In this document: piece after piece, positions 35,204 through 48,100 of the stretch
Position numbering within the stretch: position 1 is the stretch's first letter
How the letters are laid out: each line of letters opens with the position of its first letter
From: Pohlia nutans
Taxonomy: Eukaryota > Streptophyta > Bryopsida > Bryales > Mniaceae
Assembly (NCBI GenBank): GCA_022496805.1
Contig: CM040085.1
Span: forward strand, 14,165,811 to 14,229,810
DNA length: 64,000 nucleotides
Reading direction: 5' to 3'
Notes under the pieces: model-generated
Seen by the model: only the letters and a program-made list of their open reading frames with translations
Told to the model about the DNA's origin: nothing
The model's database searches: none
Program-made: the position numbers and the translations under genes

Positions 35204-38200
35204 CTAAAGCTCATCTTTCACTTCCTCCTCTTCGAACTGTTCTGCTTCTTCCTCCACTTCAATTGATTCCTCACCTTCCTCCGCTTCAATTGATTCCACA
35301 CCTTCCTCCTCTGTATGATCTTCATCTTCGCCCTCCAACTCGTTCTCGGGCTCTGGCTCTGGCTCTGGGACATCAGGCGCTTCAAATGGAATGGTAGCAT
35401 AGGACTTCAAAAACTTGATGAAGCCAGCTGCGGACCTCTCCGTATCAATAGGTGTCTGCAATATACAGACGAAAGCGTGATTAAATCACTTGACTGAAAA
35501 GAGATCGGTCAATTTCAATACAATCATGCATGTTGACGCAAAATGGATAAGGATGTAATGTGGATAAGCATGATCACGGTACCCAGCCACAACAAATCAA
35601 GATTCTCTTTCCACTGGAAAGATTTACAGCAGAACATATCCAAGATAAGATCTTATTAGAAAGACAACTTACTGGCTCAGCGCTCTTGTCTCCTGCTGGA
35701 AAGAATAGAATAGTAGGGTATCCTTCAACCTGCAAACCAGTTGTCCACATGTGATGCATGTCAGGTCAATAAGATTTTGGATAAGAAAACATTTTAAGAG
35801 ACTCACTCATGGAATTCAACACATAAGGCATTGCTAGTTGAGAATGCCATGGCAAAGCTGGGCCTACATTGAGGCGTTCGTGCTCGTTCTTGGTGCCATC
35901 CATCTTCGCAATCACAATCGAGCTGATGTTTTTCAAAGCTTCTCCTAGCTTGTTGTACTCTGGCTCAAGAGATTGACAATGACCGCACCATGGGGCATAA
36001 ACCTGTAGAGGTGGAGAATTAGCAATAATGGAGGTAATCATATCTTTGATGCAAGAGTACGCTTTTCTGGCTCTCAATGCAAGACTAGATTCTGAGATGC
36101 AACATGGAAAAGAAGTGTTTCAGAAGAAACTAGTACCTCGAAAATGACATCCTTAGTTTCATCGAGAACAATTTCATCAAACGTTGATGCCACGACGATT
36201 TTCACAGGTCCGTCATTCTGCATTTACCAATTAGCCAACCATTAGCTTCATCCTGTCCAATCAGATAGAGATATCACAAGGCACACGGTGATGAAAATCC
36301 ACATCATACTGAAAGAATTATCCTCACAAGGTTAGCAAACGCTGTACAAAAAGATCCCCTCATTAGTACATCTGTTGTACCTTCTCAGGTGCACTCTGCG
36401 ATTTGCGGAATGGAGTAAGGTCTCCAGCCAAAAACTTCTCGCCGAATTGCTGCAATGATGACCGGAACGATGTTAAATCTTCTCCAATACACGTACAGAC
36501 TTTGACGTACACATTACACTTTGTTTCATGTATTGTGATATCCATCGATATTCTTCTTATAATTTAAACCAGATGTAACATTGAAAGGATCCCAAAGCAA
36601 AACAGCAAGTATGCATCATTTACAGGATTTTTCGTTATAAACTTACTTTAATCGAATCGACGCTAAAGTCTCCATCATATAAGTACTTGCCAGCAGAGTC
36701 CTCGGAAACAAATCCCATGAGCTGCAAACACATACGTTCACGGTTCAATGTAGCCCATAAGCTGAACGCATTACTCGAAGAGAGCTAGGCTAGAAAATAC
36801 TTCAGAACCCCAAATATATCTGCAGTTTAGACGCAACAGAACATCAAGACGTTTCTCAAATGGTCGACAACAGTGCCGTGCAGTGCAGGGACAGATATTT
36901 GACCCAAGTGCGACTACCTGAGTATTTAACAAACAAAATCAAAGTAAAAGTGCTGAGGAATACCCTGGTCTGCTCATTATCGAGTGCAAAGAAATCCAGA
37001 ACGGGAGTAGCCACCTCCTCATCCGCAAGGTCAATAAGGACGAAAACAATCTGCAGAAATCGAGTTGCATGACAATTTCAGAATGCAGGTTACAGAGACC
37101 AAATATTAAGCCAACCACGGATTAGAGAATGTGTCGTGATGTACCTTCTTCTTGAAAGATTTGGCCGCCTCTTCATAATTAGGACGAACTTTCTCGAACT
37201 CAGCAGGATTGGCAAATAACAGTAGCTGCCATAAGAGAAGGCGATTGTTAGCTTCGCTATGTATACTCGGCAATCAAAAATACAAGTCAGTAAAGACTAC
37301 AACCCTAACTTTCTTCTCTACCATAGATGGGTAGTTTCTGAAATTGAATTGAGAAACCTGAAAGGATAATGCACTCAAATGGAAGCATGAAACCAACTTA
37401 CCTGTCTGTTGACATCACCCTCGAAAATAACTGATGCTGTCTCACGAGTGAATGGGATTACAAGAGGAAGCTTGTTCTCGGCTACAAAATCGGCAATAAC
37501 CCTCTTCTCGAACGATCCCTCTGTGCACATACCAATTTAAGACAATTTCAGATTTCACCGAGATATACTATGAGACATCGGACCACCTCATCACTAGTAG
37601 AGGGACCAAGCCATTACAACAAGAACGAACTTGTTATGATAAAACCAAAGGGTGATATGATACATACCAAAAGTAGCAACCTTCTCATCCTGCTTCTTCA
37701 GCAACACAAGAGCAGGTGCATTTTTACTAAGACCAAGCTTCTTGGCAATCTGTTCATCTGCAGTCATGTGGAACTCAACACCATCCTCCAGCCTCGCCAC
37801 CGCAGTAAACTCATCGGCATCAGCACCCTCTACGCTAGGAAGGTAGGCGACGGCAATGGGACCCTCACTCTCCAACAATGCGTCCGCATCAGCAGCTGAC
37901 TTGATAATAGTGACGGCAGGTCCAGTCTTCTTCTTCACCCAGGTAATAATCTCATCGCTGCGATATTACAATGATTATAACACAAAAATCAATGAACTTG
38001 GACGATTAATCATGATAGGTTCCGAGAGTGCTTAAAGCAGTTTTCGTGACAAATGACGTGAACAAATTGCTCTAGAGAAATTGCCTGACGAAATCGAATG
38101 GCTAACCTCGCGCACAGCGCTACATCACTACTTGCATTCGCTTCAGAATGAAGATATACTCGGAAATATGACAGCTCAGGCAAAATATTCGCAGAATGTA

Positions 38201-39420
38201 AACCTAAAGTACTCGGAGCATGATCTGATTTCCCGAATCAGGCGAATCCCGTCAATTCAGTTGATCACTAACAAATACAATTTTTTGTTAGACCTACTAA
38301 AAGATCAAATGCAGATAAGTATTAAAGAGCATGAAGAATAATGCCCCTCATGGCAGAGTGATTGAAACAGAACATAGCATTCGTCAAATAAAACGAAACA
38401 GCAATTTTTTTAAACGCAGCTTTCTCTGACACAGATGCTGACATCTCTCTCAAAACTTCGTCAGCTCTCGACCGGGGCGGCGAACAGAATACAAACCGAA
38501 TCAAATTCCAGTTGATTTTGAACAATTATTAGTTTTTCACATTCATTGAATCAGATAGGTATTACAAAGCATAAAAACTCATACCACTCATCGCAGAGTA
38601 CTTGCAGAATGAAACTTAACATAACATTCCCGAAATATCATTTCGAAAAAACGCCATTCTCTCTGACGCAAATGCTGACATCTCTCTCAACACTTCGTCA
38701 GCTCTCGCGACCAGAATACAAACCGAATCGAATTCCAGTTGATTTTGAACAATTATTATTTTTTCACGTTCGTTGAAAGATCAAATGCAGATAGGCATCA
38801 CAAAGCATGAAAAATCATACCACGCATCGCAGAGTAATTGCAGAATGAAACTTAACATAACATTCCCGAAATATCATTTTGAAAAAACAACACTCTCTCA
38901 GACGCTGAGCTCTCGACCAGGGCGGCAAAGGAAGTACAAACCTGGTTCGTCCGCCATTGTAAGGCCGCTTCTCGCCATCAACGAAGAAGTACAAAGTCGG
39001 ATATCCCTCGACGCCATACTCCTGCGCCAGATCGCCGTGCTCGACGGCGTCCACCTTCGCGAGCGCCACGCCAGCCTCCTTGAGCGCGGTGGCGGCTCGG
39101 GCATACTCCGGCGTCAACGACTGACAATGCCCGCACCAAGGAGCATAAAACTCCGCCAACACATACTGATTGCTCATCACAAATTCGGCAAAATCTTTTC
39201 CGCCTAAGACAACAACATCCTTCTCGTCCACGGGCTCGCCAGATCCCGCAAGCTCCTCCTCCTCTCCATCACCGTCTTCCTCGGGGCTCCACACCGCCTG
39301 CTCTGAATCCACATCCTCTGCAACCGCAGCAGCAACACCGGAATTTGCCACTGAATATGAGAAAACAGATCCGAGCAGTAGCAATGTGGCGAGCAGCACC
39401 AGATGCGTCAGTCTCGCCAT
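35204..39420 (-). CDS. PDIL1: Protein disulfide isomerase, two CGHC domains, KDEL tail, 11 exons, 574 aa
   Basis: Exons from the start are 39420-38942, 37957-37668, 37520-37402, 37225-37145, 37050-36964, 36721-36647, 36449-36381, 36217-36137, 36002-35868, 35729-35673 and 35455-35204. All introns are GT-AG, and the joined CDS is 1725 bp. The enzyme makes and reshuffles disulfides in the ER. Seen: a signal peptide (MARLTHLVLLATLLLLGSVF), an acidic stretch (about 35-65), domain a with APWCGHC (CGHC 96-99), b and b' thioredoxin-like domains, domain a' with YAPWCGHC (CGHC 433-436) and EGYPTILFF, an acidic Glu-rich tail with a duplicated EESIE block, and C-terminal KDEL (571-574). The acidic N-terminal insert and domain order resemble plant PDIL1-3/1-4. 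An in-frame upstream extension to 39579 lacks a signal peptide and was not used. Intron 1 (984 bp) holds a tandem repeat. Confidence 0.97.
38302..38945. repeat. Three-copy tandem repeat inside PDI intron 1
   Basis: Units start at about 38302, 38551 and 38778, with lengths of about 249, 227 and 165 bp. Each contains AGAT(C)AAATGCAGATA-type starts, CATCGCAGAGTA-type blocks, CGAAATATCATTT in units 2 and 3, and GACATCTCTCTCA with CTTCGTCAGCTCTCG in units 1 and 2. The third unit is truncated and runs to the exon-1 donor site. Local tandem duplication has lengthened the intron. Confidence 0.85.
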
Positions 39421-39740
39421 TGCGACAATGAGATCCAAAATGCGAGCAAGCACGCAAGAGACCTCGAGCTTACTTCTTCTGTTGTTGCCAAGGGGAGAGG
39501 AAGGAGACGACGTGCGCGAGAAACGGGAACGGGAGAATACCCGGATGGGCGGATATCTCGGACGGATGGATGAGGCCATCCATGGCTACGCCAATGGGGA
39601 GCCACCGTTCGGGGGCGCTGACGTGAATTGGGGTTTCATCCAGTTCGGTGATGAGGTGTTCATCCGACAGATTTGGCTCGGAATCTGCCCGGCACGTAAC
39701 TGCACGTGGTGGCCATTTCGTCGGCATGTTGGTTAGCACG
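39421..39740 (-). promoter_or_regulatory. GC-richer 5' flank of PDI, likely 5' UTR and promoter
   Basis: Sequence upstream of the PDI start is clearly GC-richer than the surrounding spacer and falls back to AT-rich beyond about 39740. Position and composition suggest the leader and core promoter. No specific element is claimed. Confidence 0.4.
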
Positions 39741-40540
39741 GACCATTTGCGTAATCGCCACCAGCCGTTTTTTTTTCAATTTTTGGAGTGCTGAACTGGC
39801 AATACAAAATGATACGGTCACATATTTCTACATTCGTCCATGTTTTGAATTAAAAATGCTTTTCATCCACATTATGATGTTGTTTTCATCTAAAATTGGG
39901 GATTTCATCCAATGTTTATAAAAAGTTGAAGATATTATGGCGATCTTATATTGAGCTTTTGGTCGTTTTGTAGCTAGATTATTTTTACTGGTGCAATTTG
40001 GCACTAAAAAACTTTTAAAAAAGGTTGATCGCCACTTTGTTTCGTGAAAAGACTCACCATGCACAAGTGGCGTGGTTCCAACCCTACTTGTGCCACACCA
40101 CATACTTGCCAACACTCAAAAGTAACCCAAACACTTCAAATGTGAGCCTCGTCCTGGCATGATGCAAAGATAAAAGTGTTTCTTCAAATAACCTCGAACT
40201 CCACAATTATGTCCAAATCATTTATCAGTCGACCTATTTATGTAAAATTCACATGCACGGTGGGCTTTTTGGCATGATCAAGGGTGGAAAGAGTGGCGTG
40301 AGGGACCCAAACTTTCAAATATCAGCCCCATCAAACAAGATATGACAAGTCAATGTGATGTTCATAGGATGCGATGCTCTTACTTCCTCTCCGTGATAAG
40401 TAATTCACATAGGCTCCATACCCCTAAAACAACTCCTATCTCTTATGTTTAGAATGTGAAATGTGGAAGTACCTTAGAACATAAATAATGTTGATTCAAA
40501 GATCGTTGTGAATAAATATTTTGTTTAGGATAATTCTACT

Positions 40541-40855
40541 CAGGTATGTGTACCGTACCAGGAAGGCAGGGTCGGTACTTTTGTGTCGAATAATTAATAA
40601 AAGTTCAAAAAGTGGAGGTCGGCACTTTCAAAAACAATTATTAAAAATTCGGCTATTAATAACTAACATTGAATTTTACTAGCGGCTAAACGTTTTCTTT
40701 TGTTTTTTGTCTACGATTTTTGTTGACTTCATTTTTGTTGATTTCGACAAAATACTTTATAAATTTATTTATTTTTTCGGCATTTTTTTGGGGAATTATT
40801 TTCTGCCGACCCTGCCTTCCTGGTACGGTACCTATAAACGCCACTAATAGCAACT
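40541..40855. mobile_element. TIR element next to the first 90-bp repeat
   Basis: TACCGTACCAGGAAGGCAGG near the left is mirrored exactly by CCTGCCTTCCTGGTACGGTA near the right, with AT-rich DNA between. Outer bases CTACTCAG and CTGAGTATAG also pair. Exact ends and target duplication are unclear; the superfamily is not assigned. Confidence 0.7.
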
Positions 40856-40903
40856 GAGTATAGTTACCATTCTTAAACCAAATTTATTTCTATTAGAGTT
40901 TAA

Positions 40904-42018
40904 CTCCTAACCGTCCCGACGTCCATATTTTGGACGTTTTTTGGGGACATTCACCTTCGAAGAGCTGTAACTTTTGCAAAAAGTGTCCGAAAATAACGAA
41001 ATGTTGCAAAAACTCCCCGCATGATGTATGGAACGTGTGGTAAAAATTTCAGATCAATCCAAGATGTATTGAATTTTTGGTGATCATTTGAAAGTAAGGT
41101 CGAGGCACATAAAACCAACCAGGTACCCAAAACCAACCACCCTAGATTTTTGCCTAATTTCTAGATTTTCAAAGGGAAGATGTACCTCATTTGTACATTA
41201 GAGCATGTGATTGGTTTTAGGTAAACCTATGACTTTCACTTTGAAAATTTGTATTTATTCAAATAATTATCAAAAAAATTAAATTAAATATGAAAACTTC
41301 TTAATTTCTTATTGCTAAAAGAGGAAACTACTCAAAATATTGATTCATCTATCCAATGTATAGTGAATGTCTTAACTAATCGGTTTTAGGTGCGTCGACC
41401 TTAGGTATCTTTTTTTTGGACAGTTTTGTGAATTTTGATGGCAGCAACTTCGGGGGGCTTGTATCTCCTGCATCCCAAGTCTGTTTTCAATAAAACTTGT
41501 CGGGTTGAATTCCCCTTGAAGTCTAGTTATTATGGTAAAATTTTCAGGTCAATCCATGTTGATATGAATGTTTGGGAGTCATTTTAGTGCACGGGTCTAG
41601 TTTGGACACTTTTTGCTTTTTGGTTCAAATGGGTCACTTTTCGGGCTACTTTTTGACATTGCAAGGCCATTTTAGGGTACATTAAATTTTTTCATGAGGC
41701 TTTTTTGGTACCGCTGTGTTTATATGATGATTTTGAACTACTTTATAGTTGAAAGTTTTTTCATTTGAGTAATTTTGAAAACGAATTTCACCTCTAACTG
41801 TGTTGCTAGGAAAATTTCAGCATCCCTTTTTAGCACTTAAACACTATGATCTTGCAATCTATATGGCCAAATGACCCCAAAATTGATCCACATGATCTAC
41901 AACATGTATGTTACAAGATTGTACAGTTGAGATTTCTATACCTCACTTACATTTAGACCTATAACACATCAAAAGCGGTGATGATTTTAAGCCCAAAATA
42001 GCTAGGGACCCTTAGGGG
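40904..42018. mobile_element. piggyBac-like element, family N (1115 bp)
   Basis: TTAA at 40900-40903 and 42019-42022. Ends are CTCCTAACCGTCC and GACCCTTAGGGG. A perfect palindrome CGTCCA-TATTT-TGGACG lies at 40920-40936, 16 bp inside the left end. About twice the usual size; it may contain another, unresolved insertion. No transposase frame seen. Confidence 0.82.
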
Positions 42019-42999
42019 TTAATGGCAAGTGAAAGAGGATTTCAACACATTTTAGCATAATTTGTATGAATTTTTAAAACTATCTTATCTTTAGGTGTAC
42101 CCGAAATTGACCTTAGATTCTCTAAGGTTCTCATTTTATGACTGTGCACATTTAGAGCAATAAATATCTAAGTTTTAGTGTCACTTTTAGGTTCAAATGT
42201 AGGGGTTGTTTTTAAGACATGGTTCGTTATTAATGGGTGTGCATATGTTATATTTTTCCGATAGACACAATTAGTGAGTGTCATCCTTGGGATCTTCTAT
42301 TAAACTAGTAGTGTATGAGTGAAAAAGCTCCTAATTTAACATCAAAACCAATTCTTGATCCTTACAAAGAATTCATTTTATGTGATAGATTCCAAACTCA
42401 ATAAACTCCTATCACATGTGTTTAAAATATGACATGTGGAAGCACCTCAGAACATATTTTAAAAGTAATTTTGGTTCAAAGACCAATATGAGTAAATTGT
42501 TTGTTGGAGGTAGTTCTACTATATATTTCTCATGGATCAAGTAGCAAGTACCACCATCTTAGTGTCTCCTATTAAATTGATATTATTGGGAAGGAAGAGG
42601 TAACCACTTAGAGAAAGGGTGTTTTTACACCAAGACGAATTTCCATCCCTCACAAGGATTTCCTTTTATGTATGGTTGTAGGCTTTGTAAACAAAAAAAA
42701 TGGTTATTGCATGTGATCAAAATTAGGGATGTTGATCATGTTGATCATGTCCTGCCATGCAGTGTCGTGCCAGTCATATCGTGTCAAAGCCTTCCGGCAC
42801 AATACTATAGGGTCAACCTAGATTGCAATCTAGTCTTTTCACTAAGTAGGAGTAGAATAGTTACCCTTGTGCCACCTTGTAAGCTCTATGTGGCTTTGGA
42901 ATTAGATGTGGCATGTCCACATAGAACCCCTCGAAAGTTGTGTCCTACGTGGACAATGCGGTTTTAGTAACTATTTTACCCTTATGACCTTAAGTCCGT

Positions 43000-43140
43000 C
43001 TGCCCCCTCCCGACTACCTTTTGTTCCCAACTGCCCCTTGCTCCCGACTGCCCCCTTCTCCTCCCGTATTCCCGGTCCCGATTGCCCCTTCCCATCTGTC
43101 TCTTCAGCCGTATGCCCCTTTCCGACTAACCTCCCTCCCC
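43000..43140 (+). repeat. C-rich minisatellite, TCCCGACTGCCCC-type units
   Basis: Degenerate repeats around CCCGACTGCCCC spaced by roughly 20 bp, C-rich on the + strand. G-rich inverted versions (GGGGGCAGTCGGGG) occur at 44105-44120 within the same hAT-like element, so they behave as its subterminal arms. Confidence 0.65.
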
Positions 43141-43437
43141 TCCACTGTAGCACATGACTGTCGTAATACAACTTATTTTTCTCTTTGAAACAACTGAATG
43201 CTTTATTTCCATTGCACAACAACAAATTGCAAACATCACACTAAAACACGTACATACTTGTAATTACAAATTGAGATTCCAAACGTGAATGCAACATCCA
43301 CAATACGATTTTAAAAGCACTATTTTCTATTTACATATGAAAAAATATATTTGCAATTGCATCAGAATGTAAAATTAAAAAGATTGCAAACTTCTATAAT
43401 CCAAAATTGAATTAACTATGATAAAAAAAAATATGAA

Positions 43438-43900
43438 CTATATATTGTAATGGTAACATTGGGTTGGAGTTTCAAAATTGTATGGGCGCCCTTTCAATGT
43501 GTTCACAACATGGGCCACAATCCAACGCTCATTTGGATAGTCCTTTATGAGGCTGTATATGCGTTGTGTAAGCTTCTCCACTGCATAAGCCTCTAATTTT
43601 ATAGTATGCTTCGGGGGGGTTAGTGGCCGGGTGTACAATTACCCAATCAACTTCCTTGGGAAGATAATATCACAATTCAAGTGCAATCCGATGCTTTTGT
43701 TGCTCTTCTAGGTTCGATTTAGACTTTATTCTATATAGTGAAGTAGGCTCCTCACCGGTCCAAGATGCCATGCCCCAGTCACATCCTCCGATGTACACTT
43801 CATCCAAATCATTAAACCACATATCCCATTCTTCAATATGCTTTGGCATCGTGAGGATAGTATACCTCCACGTGCAATGCAAATTGGGTTCAATTCAATC
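43438..43900 (-). pseudogene. Unrecognised decayed coding fragment inside the hAT-like element
   Basis: The - strand reads PKHIEEWDMWFNDLDEVYIG, then SWTGEEPTSLYRIKSKSNLE, reaches a TGA near 43672, and after a frameshift continues PPKHTIKLEAYAVEKLTQRI and DYPNERWIVAHVVNTLKGRP. The Trp- and charge-rich composition looks like real protein. I do not recognise it as hAT transposase or any family. It could be a captured host-gene fragment or an unknown element protein. Confidence 0.5.
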
Positions 43901-45110
43901 AACAGGTCTCATGCAATGGTTCAAGTTGAACGACAGTCTCAAGACAACACTATGATAAGTTGGCAAAGAATGATGCAAAACCTTTGGAATTTATACATTT
44001 CACACGAATGGGTTCAGTGTGGAGAAAGTGGAGAGGTGGGAGAGCAGTCCCAGCCTGACAAATGGCAGGTGGGGCTTGAAGTTGTCGGGCGGGGTATGGA
44101 TAGGGGGCAGTCGGGGGGCAATTGGTTGAGAATAAATACGTTTCCTAAGAGTTTTCTAAATAGAGTTTTATTTTGATTTTCGCAACGAAGAGCCATATGG
44201 AGTTGGAAGAAAATGAGAGAGAAGAAGGGGTTCTATCTCCAGTGAGGAACGCGAAGAATGTTGAGTCTAAGGTTTTGTACTAGAAACCATCTGTTAAATT
44301 ACAGCATGGGAAGTTTGGACCCAAGCCACAACAATTTAAATTTGTTCCATTTCCAATGAAGGCAAACGGTGGAATTTTCATCAGCAGTAGTACATACAAA
44401 TCATGGTTAAAGCTACCTCTCCTCAAGAAGATAACATTACTAGCTAAGAAAAAACTTTCAGAACTAAAGTAAGCCTAAAATGCAATTGGAGTGCAGTGGT
44501 GTTTTGCAGTCATGAGATTGAATAATGTAGGGACCATGGCAATGCAAGATAAGAGTGGGTATCTACAAGGGGGGAAGGTAGACAGGCGGGGGAGGTGCAG
44601 ACGGAGAGGAGACAGACAGAAGGGGGAGGGGACAAATGGAAGGGGGGGTAACTTTCAAAAGTTATCGAGAGATAGACAATTCTACCATGAATCCACATCA
44701 CCAAGTAGTTGTAGTCAAATATTGACGTGTCAATATACAAGGCAAAGGAAAAAAAATATTGCGTGGTAAAAATCAGAAGCGACATGATCCTGACATGAAC
44801 TCGCATAATGCCAACATGACATGACATTGTGCCGAGATTTCTCTACGACACGACACAATGAACAGCTGTGATCAAAATATGATATGTAGAAGCATCTTGG
44901 GATATATTTTAAGAATAATGTTGGTTCAAAGACCATTGTGAATTTTTTCTTAAAATGGTAGTTCTAATTTTTTAATTTTTTTAATTTTTTAATTTTTTAT
45001 ATATTTTTATATACGTTTCATAAATAAATGTAAGTAGTGAGTGCTATGTATAGTGTCTCCTATTATAGTGGTAGTATCAAGGAGGGAAAAGTAGTAACCA
45101 CCTAGAATTA

Positions 45111-48100
45111 TGGGTGGTATATACTAATATCAAACCATTATACCACCTGAATTCAATGGTGCTCAACTTTGTTGGGTGTTATCAAAAGAACTAGAGGTCA
45201 AAGGTAAAAACTGCAAGGGCCATTATTTTTTAGCACAATTAGGTCCCAAAATGATTGCACTTGGCCAAGTGAAAAAATAGGGAATTGCGTGTTTATCTAC
45301 TTTGACTATGTAGAATTCTAATTGCACTTCTCATTCATGGAGTTTGGCATGGATTGTGGCCTTAGTGTAAACTAAACTTGAACTATTGCCTATTTTCCAC
45401 CAATCACAATTTTGAGAATTCAAATAGTCCATTGGTTTAATTCTAGTGTAAACTACCCTTTAGGGACGACGTGGCAACTTCTAGTTGCATGCAAAAATTA
45501 AAGACAGTCTTCTATCTCCACAACTACCATTTTTAAGACAAATCTTCACTCACTCATGACTTATACAATTATGAGAATTAGAATTTAAGAATGCTTTCAC
45601 TGAATTTTTTATGAGGTCTTTTTTTGTTTTGATATCCAACTTAAAATCATTTGTTTCAAATTGTGCAAAAGAATGCCTAAAAACAAACTGCAATCCTAGA
45701 GAGTGAATTGTTTGTAGCCCATTTGTACCCATGTGAGTGTACATAGGGATGTTATTTAAGACATTCAAGTACATTATATACATAGAGTGGAACTATTTGA
45801 GGAACTATTATTTTTCCATGATATGTATAAGTTTAGTTATACACACCTAGATGACATGAAATACTTTAATTCAAATTTAAAATTTTAATTGAATAAATTA
45901 ATTTTCATGTATTTATGCTTTGTGCCAAAAATTTCCAAAAATTAGCATTTGCAGGCATTGTAGTACAAAATAAATAATCTTTTTAATCGTTCAAATTAAT
46001 CATTTCAAATAACACATATCTAAATGTATTTCATATCAAAAATTGGTACCAAAATGACGTCATTGGATATTTTAAACAAATGTTTTGGATTTCGTTAAGC
46101 GGCTGGGACGTATTCTAATTTTTGTACAAAAAGTCTCTTTTAAAATTTTTAAACCTCTTCAATTTTTACGTGAATTTCTTTTGTGTACTGCATGAGTGTA
46201 GGAAATCAAAACCACATCTGGTCGATTCATTTTTTATTTTGTTTTAAAGAGGGACTTATTCAAAGTTCCCTTAGAGGGTGATTTTAGAGTTCAAAGGGCT
46301 TTTCGGGGTACCCCAATCAGACCATTGCCCTACTATAGTCATATCAATGAGCTATTAATGGTTTATGACTCCCTGATTAGGAATAATTTGTATTTGTTGA
46401 AGTTCACCATGGTTATCTTTGAAAATTCCACTACATATTTTATCTTGTGATATTTGAGGTTTAAAGGTGTTTTCGTGCTAGAGTGTCATAGTTTTCAACA
46501 AAAAAGTTTCTAATGTTGTAAAGCATTTGCATTAATGACGTAATACAATAAATAGGGAAAATACCCAAAAAAATTTAATATAGTAAAAAATGGAAACTTT
46601 TCAAAATATGTTATATTATTTTGGAATCTTTTATGGATATTTTATAATAATTTGGAATATTCTTCGCGATGTCATTTAATCCGTTTGCAAACCACGTCGA
46701 ATGCATATTCTAGCCACACCACAGGCTCCATTTTAATTAGCCAATCAAGCTCGCAAGAAATTTTTAGGAATTCATTTTAAAGGGCGTTTAATGTAAAGGA
46801 ACAAAAATTGTCGCTATAAACTTCTAATATCCACCTTCCTCATAGAATCTTTTTTGAATACGATAGATACCTTTATGTTATAGGAATTGGAGGAAATTAT
46901 TGCCATCACTATATCTTCAATGAAACATATCAATTGAGGCAATAAACTACTTATACTACAACGTCACCGAATGCAATGTATTACATTTTGGTCCAAATAC
47001 TATTTTATACTATTTTTAATTACTAACATACATACAATCCTAGAATACCTTTTCACTGGTTAACTTTCTGCCAAAAAACTAATTTCAATGACCAATAGAA
47101 AATGTTTACCGCCACATTACGCTTGTTATGCAATGTCAAATTAGACATTTTGGACGCCCTACCGTGAAAACACCCTTAAATGAGATTTAAAAAATCATTA
47201 TAACCATAAAATAACTTCAAATAATCTATTTGGTGGATAGTGGATTTCACAATGGAAAACCATATTGAGCAAAAAGAATCTCCTAAAAAATATCATTTTG
47301 AAGATTTGATAGCTTTTTGTATTCTAGGATGAAAGTTTGATTTTAAAAATGCAATAAAGTGCTCAATATTTGGAAGTTTAAAAAATAAAAAGTGGACCAC
47401 AAACTTGACTTGATAGGTGACAATATTATTGCTAGGGCACTATACAATAGGAGATATTTCATACTAAGAGGGCCCATATTTAGGGTTTTTTTCATAGTCA
47501 TACATGTACGTTATTTTCAATGCTAACAAGGAATTAAGTCGTGGTAGGATTATAGCAACATGTTTTTAAAATCTCTTAATTCATTTATAGTTGGAAATTA
47601 GAATGCGAGCTTAGGCTTTTTGGAAAGTGAAGACAATCTCTTACAATATTGAGTAGTTTATATTTGGCTTAATTTGTTAAAAAAATCAACAAAATATTGA
47701 AAGCCGAAATTGCGTCTTTCTTTCATGGTGAAGTTAGAATGAGCGGTCTTGGGTCCATGGTGAGAGAGGGCTATGAGTGTCTTATATAATAATACACTCA
47801 ATTTAATAGGGAGGGAAACCAATCAAAATATTTGTTTCACACGTGTATAGAATGTGACATATTGAAGCACCTCGAGACATATTTAAAGAATAGAAAAGAA
47901 TAATTTTGATTCAAAGACCATTGAGAATAGGCGTTCTCATGATACAAGTGAGTGAAAAAGTAGTCCAAAGTGATGGATTTTTTGAGAAAACAGACTTTGA
48001 AAAATTATAGTTAATTTTTCATAAATGATGGATGTACGAGATTTTGAAGGTTTAGGGGTATAAGGGATATCCACACAATAATATTTTGGTTGGGTTTTTT

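Larger units (their letters stand above)
42724..44870. mobile_element. hAT-like element (2147 bp) with 8-bp target duplication
   Basis: Flanked by ATCAAAAT at 42716-42723 and 44871-44878. The left end is TAGGGATGTTGATCATG; the right end, inverted, is CACAGCTGTTCATTGTG. Subterminal GTGTCGTG words occur at both ends in inverted orientation. C-rich minisatellite at 43000-43140 is mirrored by G-rich copies at 44030-44130 and 44560-44660. The 90-bp repeat flanking it supplies a related unoccupied site (42415 region). YARNG-type end and 8-bp duplication fit hAT. Confidence 0.82.

Noticed and set aside
39421..39579. In-frame 53-residue N-terminal extension of the PDI
   Set aside because: It would bury the obvious signal peptide starting at 39420 and has no conserved features; it is most likely 5' UTR.
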